Origin: Citricoccus sp. WCRC_4
GTDB lineage: Bacteria; Actinomycetota; Actinomycetes; Actinomycetales; Micrococcaceae
Reading direction: 5' to 3'
Length of the DNA: 5,507 bases
NCBI GenBank assembly: GCA_026645375.1
Contig: JAPFFX010000151.1
Location: forward strand, 1 to 5,507
The translations under genes were made by a program, and so were the position numbers. This document shows positions 1-5,343 of the stretch, in pieces; the first letter of the stretch is position 1, and every line of letters starts with the position of its first letter. The notes under the pieces are model-generated. The model had not been told where the DNA came from. It searched no databases and was given only the letters and a program-made list of their open reading frames with translations.

Positions 1-1
1 G

Positions 2-916
2 TTCAGGCGGATCAGCAGCGTCTTCAGCATCCAGTTCGCCCGCTCCGTGCACTTCCTGGTGCTCACCTGGTTCCTGCTGTTCATCGTGATGCACGTGACC
101 CTGGTCATCACCACGGACGCGTTGCACAACTTCAACATGATGTACGCCAATCGCAACGATGCGGACAGCTGGTACGGGTTCTGGATCTTCGCCGCGTCCC
201 TGATGGTGCTGACCGCCGTCTGGGTCGCCGTCACCCCGTTCACGTACCGGCACCCGCGAACTGTTCAGCGCATCGGCTACGCCCTCATCGGGCCGGTGCA
301 GCGGCTGTTCGAGCACATCGACTCCAAGCCGGGCCAGTACACGGAGAAGGACATCTCTCCGTATCTGTGGCACAACGGCAGGTACCCGCAGACCCAGGAG
401 TACACGGATCTCTACGAGAGCAATTTTGCCGGCTACCGGCTGCGGATCTCGGGCCTGGTCGAAAACCCGATGGAGCTGGATCTGCGCCAGCTGCGCGACC
501 TGCCCTCCCACGAGCAGATTACTCAGCACTTCTGCATCCAGGGCTGGTCGGGGGTCGCCAAGTGGGGCGGGGTGTCGATGCAGACGATCGTGGATCTCGT
601 GCAGCCGAAACCCGAGGCGAAGTGGGTCGTCTTCTACTCCTTCGCCGAGGGATCCGACGAGGGCGTCTACTACGACGCCCAGCCCATCGAGCAGATGAGC
701 TACCACCTGACCATGCTCGCCTACGACATGAACGGCGAGGCTCTCCCGTACGGTCACGGCGCACCGCTGCGGTTGCGCAACGAGGTCCAGCTCGGTTTCA
801 AGCTCGTCAAGTGGATCAAGGGCATCGAGTTCGTGGAGCACTTCTCGGAGGTCGGTGGCGGCGAGGGCGGCTACAACAACGACCACGAGTTCTTCGGCTA
901 CCGGCAGTCCATCTGA
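2..916 (+). CDS. Cytochrome b / molybdopterin oxidoreductase fusion, 3' part
   Basis: The reading frame is open to the left edge, so the gene starts outside the window; the GTG at 47 lies inside a helix and is not the start. Numbering from base 2, 304 residues are visible. Two membrane helices lie at about 16-38 and 57-80. His17 and His31 in the first are 14 residues apart, as are the haem-ligating histidines on one helix of the FdnI/hydrogenase cytochrome b family. Arg-rich flanks put both ends of this helix pair in the cytoplasm (inference). From about residue 117 follows a sulfite-oxidase/YedY-type molybdopterin domain: HFCIQGWSG with Cys178 as probable molybdenum ligand, then GHGAPLRLR (His252-Arg258) and KLVKWIKGIEF near the end. 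No separate Tat signal is visible in this part. It presumably passes electrons between the molybdenum centre and the membrane; substrate unknown. The stop lies 26 bases before acnA, suggesting one operon. Confidence 0.88.
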   Translation, partial: FRRISSVFSIQFARSVHFLVLTWFLLFIVMHVTLVITTDALHNFNMMYANRNDADSWYGFWIFAASLMVLTAVWVAVTPFTYRHPRTVQRIGYALIGPVQRLFEHIDSKPGQYTEKDISPYLWHNGRYPQTQEYTDLYESNFAGYRLRISGLVENPMELDLRQLRDLPSHEQITQHFCIQGWSGVAKWGGVSMQTIVDLVQPKPEAKWVVFYSFAEGSDEGVYYDAQPIEQMSYHLTMLAYDMNGEALPYGHGAPLRLRNEVQLGFKLVKWIKGIEFVEHFSEVGGGEGGYNNDHEFFGYRQSI

Positions 917-928
917 CATTTTCGCACC

Positions 929-935
929 AGGAGGA
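929..935 (+). promoter_or_regulatory. Ribosome binding site of acnA
   Basis: AGGAGGA lies 7 bases before the ATG at 943 and decides the start. The frame is open far upstream (to 367), but that part only shadows the molybdopterin gene in another frame. The protein from 943 begins as aconitases do, with the GTSYEIHRID and LPYSLKVLLENLLRNEDG segments near its N-terminus. Confidence 0.9.
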
Positions 936-942
936 GATTCCC

Positions 943-2967
943 ATGACGTCGAACAGCTTCGGCGCACGCGATCAGCTCACCGTGGACGGCACGAGCTACG
1001 AGATCCACCGGATCGACCGGATCGATGGCTCGGACCGGCTGCCCTACAGCCTGAAGGTGCTGCTGGAGAACCTGTTGCGCAACGAGGACGGCCGCCTGGT
1101 CACCGCAGAGCAGGTGCGGGCGCTGGGCGACTGGGACCCGCGGTCGGAGGTCAACACGGAGATCCAGTACACGCCCGCCCGGGTGCTGATGCAGGACTTC
1201 ACCGGCGTGCCCTGCGTCGTGGACCTCGTGGCCATGCGCGACGCCATGGAAGAACTCGGCGGGGACCCGAAGAAGATCAATCCGCTGATCCCGGCGGAAC
1301 TGGTCATCGACCACTCCGTCATCGCCGATGTCTTCGCCCGCCCCGATGCCTTCGGGATCAACGCGGAACTCGAGTTCGAGCGCAACCAGGAGCGCTACCA
1401 GCTGCTGCGCTGGGCCCAGCAGTCCTTCGACGACTTCCTGGTCGTGCCCCCGGACACCGGCATCTGCCACCAGGTCAACCTCGAATACCTCTCCCGGGTG
1501 GTCTTCACCCGTCAGGGGAACGACGGCCTCCAGGCCTACCCGGACACTCTCGTGGGCACGGACTCCCACACCCCCATGGTCAACGGTCTAGGGGTTCTGG
1601 GTTGGGGCGTGGGCGGGATCGAGGCCGAGGCCGCCATGCTCGGACAGCCCATGAGCATGCTCATCCCCCAGGTGGTGGGACTCAAGCTCACCGGGGAGTT
1701 GCCCGAGGGCACCACGGCCACCGACCTGGTGCTCACCGTGGCCGAACTGCTGCGCAGGGTCCGAGTGGTGGGCAAGTTCGTCGACTTCTTCGGCCCCGGG
1801 GTGGCCAACGTCCCCCTGGCGACGCGGGCCACGCTGGGCAACATGAGCCCGGAATACGGCTCGACCGGCTCGATCTTCCCGGTCGACGACGAGACCCTGT
1901 CCTACCTGCGGCTGACCGGGCGCCCAGCGCACCAGATCGCGCTCGTCGAGGCCTACGCGAAGGAACAAGGCCTGTGGCACGACGCCGACCATGTACCCGA
2001 CTACAGCCAGATCGTGGAACTCGATCTGGCGACCGTGGTTCCCTCCGTGGCCGGGCCGAAGCGCCCGCAGGACCGGATTCCGCTGGACATCGCGCAGCGC
2101 GTCGTGCGCGGACTGCTGGCCGGTGAGTCGCACGCGGACGCGGTCCAGGGCGGCCTGGACGACGCATCCGCCGATTCCTTCCCGGCCAGCGACCCCGTGG
2201 CCATCAGCGCGCGGATCCCCCGGGACGAACCGCCCCGACAGTACCGGGGGACTGCGGACAGGGAGGACGCCCTCCTCGAGTGGCCCAGCGACCCGGCCGA
2301 GCTCGTCCTCGACGGGACCACGGCCAGCCTGGACCACGGCGACGTCGTCATCGCCGCGATCACCTCCTGCACCAACACCTCCAACCCCTCGGTCATGATC
2401 GGCGCCGCCCTGCTGGCCAAGAAGGCCGTGGAACGCGGCCTGCACAGCAAGCCGTGGGTGAAGACCACTCTGGCCCCGGGGTCCCGGGTGGTGACCGACT
2501 ACTACAACCGGTCCGGGCTCACCCCCTACCTCGAGGAGCTCGGCTTCGACCTGGTCGGATACGGGTGCACGACCTGCATCGGCAACTCCGGGCCGCTGAT
2601 CCCGGCGGTCAGTGCCGCGGTCGCCGACCACGACCTGACGGTGGCCTCGGTGCTCTCCGGCAACCGGAACTTCGAAGGCCGGATCCACTCCGAGGTGAAG
2701 ATGAACTTCCTCGCCTCCCCGCCGCTGGTCATCGCCTACGCCCTGGCCGGAACCCTGCAGACCGACCTGCTGCACGAGCCGCTCGGGGAAGGCCCGGACG
2801 GCAACCCGGTGTACCTGCGCGACGTCTGGCCCACCACGGCCGAGATCAAGACGGTTGTCGACGAGAACCTCGAGGCGCAGATGTTCACCGCCGGGTACTC
2901 CGACGTCTACTCGGGGGACGAGAACTGGCGCGGCATGCGCATCCCCGAAGGCGACCGGTTCGCCTGA
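943..2967 (+). CDS. acnA: Aconitase piece 1: domains 1-3 with all three cluster cysteines
   Basis: If TGA ends translation, this 674-residue product holds the three domains around the [4Fe-4S] cluster, including all three cysteine ligands (476, 542, 545), but lacks the swivel domain with the catalytic serine, so alone it should be inactive. It ends in EGDRFA, inside the linker to the swivel domain. Around residues 407-420 it carries an Asp-rich insert with SFPASDP between domain segments, just before the SCTNTS region. I think similar inserts occur in other actinobacterial aconitases, from memory and unverified. The piece corresponds in extent to the large subunits (LeuC type) of two-subunit enzymes in this superfamily. 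Whether it is made as a stable protein cannot be told from sequence. Confidence 0.75.
   Translation: MTSNSFGARDQLTVDGTSYEIHRIDRIDGSDRLPYSLKVLLENLLRNEDGRLVTAEQVRALGDWDPRSEVNTEIQYTPARVLMQDFTGVPCVVDLVAMRDAMEELGGDPKKINPLIPAELVIDHSVIADVFARPDAFGINAELEFERNQERYQLLRWAQQSFDDFLVVPPDTGICHQVNLEYLSRVVFTRQGNDGLQAYPDTLVGTDSHTPMVNGLGVLGWGVGGIEAEAAMLGQPMSMLIPQVVGLKLTGELPEGTTATDLVLTVAELLRRVRVVGKFVDFFGPGVANVPLATRATLGNMSPEYGSTGSIFPVDDETLSYLRLTGRPAHQIALVEAYAKEQGLWHDADHVPDYSQIVELDLATVVPSVAGPKRPQDRIPLDIAQRVVRGLLAGESHADAVQGGLDDASADSFPASDPVAISARIPRDEPPRQYRGTADREDALLEWPSDPAELVLDGTTASLDHGDVVIAAITSCTNTSNPSVMIGAALLAKKAVERGLHSKPWVKTTLAPGSRVVTDYYNRSGLTPYLEELGFDLVGYGCTTCIGNSGPLIPAVSAAVADHDLTVASVLSGNRNFEGRIHSEVKMNFLASPPLVIAYALAGTLQTDLLHEPLGEGPDGNPVYLRDVWPTTAEIKTVVDENLEAQMFTAGYSDVYSGDENWRGMRIPEGDRFA
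2965..2967 (+). other. In-frame TGA in place of a conserved Trp codon
   Basis: The codon context is TTC GCC TGA GAC GAC GAG TCC ACC TAT. Actinobacterial aconitases have Trp at this point (F-E-W-D-T/E-x-S-T-Y-V). TGA also ends the molybdopterin gene, acnA itself, fdxA and the regulator, so a genome-wide reassignment of TGA to Trp is excluded. A selenocysteine reading is unlikely because the replaced residue is Trp and no strong hairpin follows within about 40 bases. Confidence 0.9.
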
Positions 2968-2985
2968 GACGACGAGTCCACCTAT

Positions 2986-3741
2986 GTGCAGCGCCCGCCC
3001 TACTTCGATGGGGTGGGCCCTGAACCGGAACCCGTGCAGAACATCACGGGGGCCAGGGTGCTGGCCCTGCTCGGGGATTCGGTGACCACTGACCACATCT
3101 CCCCGGCCGGGACCATCAAGGCCGGCTCGCCCGCGGGTCGGTACCTGATCGAACAGGGCGTGGCCCCGGAGGACTTCAACTCCTACGGCTCCCGCCGCGG
3201 CAATCACCACGTCATGATCCGCGGGACCTTCGCCAACGTCCGCCTGCGCAACCAACTTGCCCCGGGCACCGAGGGAGGGATCACCCGGCACTGGCCCGAC
3301 GGCGAACAGCAGAGCATCTTCGACGCAGCCGCCTCCTACGCGGCCGAGGGCGTGCCGCTGATCGTGATCGCCGGAGCCGACTACGGATCGGGCTCCTCCC
3401 GGGACTGGGCCGCCAAGGGCACCTCGCTGCTGGGCGTCAAGGCCGTGCTGGCCACCTCCTTCGAGCGGATCCACCGCTCCAACCTCATCGGCATGGGCGT
3501 GGTCCCTCTGCAGTTCCAGGACGGGGACACCGCCCAGTCCTTGGGCCTGACCGGGAAGGAGACGTACTCGATCATCGGGCTGGCGGACCAGGATCCCTTG
3601 CCGCGGGAGGTCACGGTCCGCGTCGACGACGGTGCCCGGACCCGAGAGCTGATCGCCACGTTGCGCATCGACACCCCGGCCGAACAGGCCTACTACCGCC
3701 ACGGCGGGATCCTGCCCTATGTCCTGCGCCAGCTGCTCTGA
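2986..3741 (+). CDS. acnA: Aconitase piece 2: swivel domain
   Basis: The same frame continues after the TGA to the proper stop at 3739-3741. The first usable start is GTG at 2986, 18 bases after the TGA (Val in VQRPPYFDG of the intact protein), giving 251 residues. No convincing Shine-Dalgarno sequence precedes it, so separate translation would depend on re-initiation after the TGA. The piece contains GARVLALLGDSVTTDHISPA (from about residue 703 of the whole), the NSYGSRRGNHHVMIRGTF segment, the GSGSSRD active-site loop and SFERIHRSNLIGMGVVPL, all intact. It equals the aconitase C-terminal (LeuD-like) domain. The 84 bases after its stop lead to fdxA on the same strand. Confidence 0.7.
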   Translation: MQRPPYFDGVGPEPEPVQNITGARVLALLGDSVTTDHISPAGTIKAGSPAGRYLIEQGVAPEDFNSYGSRRGNHHVMIRGTFANVRLRNQLAPGTEGGITRHWPDGEQQSIFDAAASYAAEGVPLIVIAGADYGSGSSRDWAAKGTSLLGVKAVLATSFERIHRSNLIGMGVVPLQFQDGDTAQSLGLTGKETYSIIGLADQDPLPREVTVRVDDGARTRELIATLRIDTPAEQAYYRHGGILPYVLRQLL

Positions 3742-3791
3742 AGGCCGCGACCATGTCCACGGCCGCAGAGACACGGCCGCCCCGGAAGACC

Positions 3792-3809
3792 GTCCCGGCC
3801 AACCGGGAC
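3792..3809 (+). promoter_or_regulatory. Perfect hairpin just before the fdxA ribosome site
   Basis: GTCCCGG-CCAA-CCGGGAC forms a 7-base-pair stem with a 4-base loop in the acnA-fdxA gap. It ends 5 bases before the AAGGAGGG of fdxA. It has no T-run, so it is a poor terminator. It could mark an RNA processing or stability point that sets the ferredoxin level separately from aconitase. The structure is seen directly; the role is inference. Confidence 0.4.
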
Positions 3810-3814
3810 ATCCG

Positions 3815-3822
3815 AAGGAGGG
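3815..3822 (+). promoter_or_regulatory. Ribosome binding site of fdxA
   Basis: AAGGAGGG ends 3 bases before the GTG at 3826. This strong site picks the GTG as start over the ATG at 3753, which lies in a different frame. Confidence 0.85.
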
Positions 3823-3825
3823 ATC

Positions 3826-4143
3826 GTGACCTACGTCATCGCCCAGCCCTGTGTGGACGTCAAGGACAAGGCCTGCGTCGAAGAATGTCCGGTGGACTGC
3901 ATCTACGAAGGAGAACGCTCGCTCTACATCCACCCCGACGAGTGCGTGGACTGTGGCGCCTGCGAACCGATCTGCCCGGTGGAGGCCATCTACTACGAGG
4001 ATGACACGCCGGAGGAATGGCCCGACTACTACAAGGCCAACGTCGAGTTCTTCGACGACCTGGGCTCCCCCGGTGGCGCCGCCAAACTCGGCAACATCGG
4101 TCGGGACCACCCGCTGATCGCGGCCCTGCCACCGCAAGCCTGA
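3826..4143 (+). CDS. fdxA: Seven-iron ferredoxin ([3Fe-4S][4Fe-4S])
   Basis: This is a 105-residue cytoplasmic electron carrier starting at GTG. The cysteines match Azotobacter-type seven-iron ferredoxins shifted by one residue: C9, C17 and C50 should hold the [3Fe-4S] cluster, and C21, C40, C43 and C46 the [4Fe-4S] cluster. C25 is the extra free cysteine also seen in that family. The C-terminal half is the usual actinobacterial extension, with DTPEEWPDYYKANVEFF and a GSPGGAAKLG segment. It follows acnA on the same strand after 84 bases with no clear promoter between, so cotranscription is likely. It could serve the oxidoreductase of the cluster, or a P450 or another enzyme elsewhere; the partner is not shown by the sequence. 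Family assignment is secure, partner is not. Confidence 0.95.
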   Translation: MTYVIAQPCVDVKDKACVEECPVDCIYEGERSLYIHPDECVDCGACEPICPVEAIYYEDDTPEEWPDYYKANVEFFDDLGSPGGAAKLGNIGRDHPLIAALPPQA

Positions 4144-4195
4144 CACCATGCACTGCTGCGGCAACACCGTTCGTGAGCGTCAAGAACCATGGATC

Positions 4196-4214
4196 CGGAC
4201 CGGTCCGCGCGGAC
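4196..4214. repeat. Two overlapping perfect 12-base palindromes after fdxA
   Basis: CGGACCGGTCCG (4196-4207) and GTCCGCGCGGAC (4203-4214) are each perfect palindromes sharing GTCCG, so only one can fold at a time. They start 52 bases after the fdxA stop in the convergent gap. They may add to transcript 3'-end protection or be a protein site; no T-run follows. Confidence 0.35.
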
Positions 4215-4287
4215 GGCACCGCCGCGGTCGTCCTGCTCGAAGCCCTCCGAACCTGCGGCCTGTGCACTGCTCGCCACGGCAGCGCAG

Positions 4288-4328
4288 CGGGAGGTCGGTC
4301 CCCTTCCGGGCTGCGGCCCGGCCTCCCG
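4288..4328. terminator. Long stem-loop between convergent genes, probable bidirectional terminator
   Basis: CGGGAGGTCGG (4288-4298) pairs with CCGGCCTCCCG (4318-4328): 11 pairs with one G-T wobble around a 19-base loop. A second hairpin inside it, CCGGGC-TGCG-GCCCGG (4306-4321), shares bases with the right arm and competes with it. The structure lies 12 bases beyond the stop of the minus-strand regulator and 144 bases beyond the fdxA stop. No U-run is present on either strand, which is common for actinobacterial terminators. The rest of the 197-base gap shows no coding signal. Confidence 0.5.
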
Positions 4329-4334
4329 AAGATC

Positions 4335-4348
4335 CGGGCCTCAGCCCG
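4335..4348 (-). repeat. Small hairpin with the regulator stop codon in its loop
   Basis: CGGGC and GCCCG flank a 4-base loop. On the minus strand the loop is TGAG, whose first three bases are the stop codon of the Crp/Fnr gene. It probably belongs to the 3'-end structure together with the larger stem at 4288-4328; a five-pair stem can also be chance in such GC-rich DNA. Confidence 0.25.
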
Positions 4349-5087
4349 CGGCCACTGCCGTCAGGCGTGGCCGGTCCAGAATGGTGGTTCGGCGACGGCC
4401 GGTGTCGATGATGCCGGCATTGCTGAGCTTGCTCATGACCCTGCTGACCGTCTCCGGGGTCATCCCGGTCAAGGCCGCCAGGTCGGTGCGGGTCAAGGGG
4501 AGCGCCAAGGTGATCCCCTCCGCCTGCGGAGCCCCGAGCTTGTCAGCCAGGACCAGGAGCGCGGCTGCCACGCGCTGCCGGACGTCGTCGGCGGAAAGCC
4601 GACGTATCGTCTCCTCGGCCTGTTCCAGACGGTGGAGCACCTCGTCGAGAACGGTCAGAGCCAAACCCGGATGCTGCTCCATGGTCTCCCTGACAACCCC
4701 GGCGGACATTTCCAGGGCACACGAGTCGGTCAGGGCCACGGCGCTGTCCGGATATACCCATCGCCCCGAGAACCCCAACGTCCCGCACCCCTCGCCGGGC
4801 CCGAGAATGTTGAGCACGACGTCCTGGCCGTGGGCAGAGGGGCGGATCAGCTTGACCGCCCCCAATGCCACGACGAACAAGCTGGTCGCGTTCTCGCCAC
4901 AGCGGTAGATCAACTCCCCGGCACGGTAGCCGCGCGCATGCACCCGGGGCTCCAGATCGATGATCTCGGCCATCGCCAGCTCCGCGAACAGGGGCAGGCG
5001 CCGGAGGACTTCGAGACGTACCGGGCGCGGACACGAATGGGGGGCCTCTGACCACTCGGTCAGCGGGAGCCGTCGTCGCTCAGCCAC
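4341..5087 (-). CDS. Crp/Fnr-family transcription regulator, Fnr-like DNA specificity
   Basis: This is a cytoplasmic DNA-binding regulator. I prefer GTG at 5087 (248 residues) because GAGGAG (5098-5103) lies 10 bases before it; GTG at 5126 (261 residues, no ribosome site) is the alternative. Numbering from 5126: LRRLPLFAELAMAEI opens the sensor beta-roll (about 40-150), residues 155-180 form the dimer helix, and the winged helix-turn-helix spans about 183-255 (LPLTRTDLAALTGMTPETVS). The recognition helix has E225-x-x-S228-R229, the Fnr pattern rather than the R-E-x-x-G-R of Crp. The cAMP-binding residues of Crp are lost: the E of GELA is Thr116 and the R of R-S/T-A is Asp127. There is no N-terminal C-x2-C-x5-C cluster as in E. 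coli Fnr; cysteines are at 32, 76, 114 and 136. The effector is unknown. It converges on fdxA and may regulate itself and the rightward gene through the palindrome at 5229-5242. Confidence 0.92.
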   Translation of the reverse strand: MAERRRLPLTEWSEAPHSCPRPVRLEVLRRLPLFAELAMAEIIDLEPRVHARGYRAGELIYRCGENATSLFVVALGAVKLIRPSAHGQDVVLNILGPGEGCGTLGFSGRWVYPDSAVALTDSCALEMSAGVVRETMEQHPGLALTVLDEVLHRLEQAEETIRRLSADDVRQRVAAALLVLADKLGAPQAEGITLALPLTRTDLAALTGMTPETVSRVMSKLSNAGIIDTGRRRTTILDRPRLTAVAAG

Positions 5088-5145
5088 TGCCCACCCACTC
5101 CTCGGTGCGTACTCGTTGCCCGGCACGGCGACATCGCACCCAGCG

Positions 5146-5155
5146 GAGACGTCTC
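5146..5155. repeat. GAGACGTCTC palindrome in the regulator leader
   Basis: A perfect 10-base palindrome lies 58 bases before the preferred regulator start. It does not have Fnr-type half-sites, so if it is an operator it belongs to another protein. Chance occurrence is quite possible. Confidence 0.2.
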
Positions 5156-5190
5156 AGCCAGCAGTGCCGGGTATGGACCTTGTGCCCCAC

Positions 5191-5196
5191 AGTCTA
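5191..5196 (-). promoter_or_regulatory. Possible -10 box of the regulator gene
   Basis: On the minus strand 5196-5191 reads TAGACT, fitting the actinobacterial TANNNT -10 pattern. No good -35 hexamer lies 17-18 bases before it. Transcription would begin near 5184, giving a leader of about 97 bases to GTG 5087, and the Fnr-type palindrome would then sit about 51 bases upstream of the start. This is a weak prediction. Confidence 0.25.
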
Positions 5197-5228
5197 GGCC
5201 GCCGCTCTCCGGGCCGAGCGTGGCGGAG

Positions 5229-5242
5229 ATGATGCGCATCAT
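5229..5242. promoter_or_regulatory. Fnr-type operator palindrome
   Basis: ATGATGCGCATCAT is a perfect 14-base palindrome in the divergent region. It has the Fnr box layout TTGAT-N4-ATCAA, with 8 of 10 consensus bases matched; only the outermost base of each half-site differs. The regulator encoded next door carries the Fnr-type E-x-x-S-R recognition residues that read TGAT/ATCA. Its centre, 5235.5, is 41.5 bases before the start expected from the -10 box at 5265-5270. Confidence 0.55.
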
Positions 5243-5270
5243 GGAACTCAGAACCTCACTTGCCTAGGGT
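5242..5270 (+). promoter_or_regulatory. Candidate rightward promoter
   Basis: The -10 candidate is TAGGGT (5265-5270), a good actinobacterial form. Seventeen bases upstream sits the poor -35 TGGAAC (5242-5247), touching the Fnr-type palindrome. A poor -35 overlapped by an activator site is typical of class II activated promoters. The predicted start is near G5277, with a leader of about 67 bases to the ATG at 5344. Confidence 0.4.
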
Positions 5271-5343
5271 GGGACTGTCGACGGGCACGCTCACCGGCGA
5301 GGGGCAGGGCCGTCCGCTACGAGCCCATGGAGCGTAAGTACTG

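Larger units (their letters stand above)
943..3741 (+). pseudogene. acnA: Aconitate hydratase A, interrupted by one in-frame TGA
   Basis: This is a full-length aconitase A (citrate to isocitrate via cis-aconitate, TCA cycle, cytoplasm), 933 codons including the final stop and the normal length for actinobacteria. In one frame it has GTDSHTPMVNGLGVLGWGVG (Asp207-His209 region), SCTNTSNPS with cluster ligand Cys476, GYGCTTCIGNSGPL with ligands Cys542 and Cys545, GDSVTTDHISPAG, NSYGSRRGNHHVMIRGTFAN and GSGSSRDWAAKG, where Ser818 corresponds to the catalytic serine and Arg820 to the substrate arginine. The only defect is codon 675, TGA, in the stretch F-A-stop-D-D-E-S-T-Y-V; relatives read F-x-W-D-x-E-S-T-Y-V. 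A single G-to-A change of TGG explains it. No frameshift or loss of conservation follows, so the change is recent, a sequence error, or tolerated. The position in a cytochrome/ferredoxin cluster leaves open whether this is the cell's only aconitase. Confidence 0.85.

Noticed and set aside
367..942. Upstream extension of the acnA frame
   Set aside because: It overlaps the molybdopterin gene out of frame, is Arg/Ala/Pro-rich, and the strong ribosome site at 929-935 fixes the start at 943.
2965..3010. Selenocysteine insertion or TGA read as Trp genome-wide
   Set aside because: The expected residue is Trp, not Cys/Sec; no strong hairpin follows the TGA; and TGA serves as the normal stop of four genes in the window.
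3753..4004. ATG frame beginning in the acnA-fdxA gap
   Set aside because: It has no ribosome site, runs out of frame through fdxA and gives an Arg-rich product without family signal.
1588..4167. Very long open frame on the minus strand opposite acnA and fdxA (859 codons)
   Set aside because: It mirrors the G/C-rich third positions of the plus-strand genes. The translation is Gly/Val/Asp/Arg-rich with no recognisable domain, while the plus strand encodes clear aconitase and ferredoxin.
4029..4277. Open frames on both strands in the convergent gap
   Set aside because: They overlap fdxA or the regulator out of frame, lack ribosome sites, and their predicted products are low-complexity Arg/Ala/Ser-rich.
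5181..5191. TGTG-CCC-CACA as a Crp site
   Set aside because: Crp half-sites are separated by six bases in TGTGA-N6-TCACA; here the gap is three and the inner A/T bases are missing. The regulator also has Fnr-type, not Crp-type, recognition residues.
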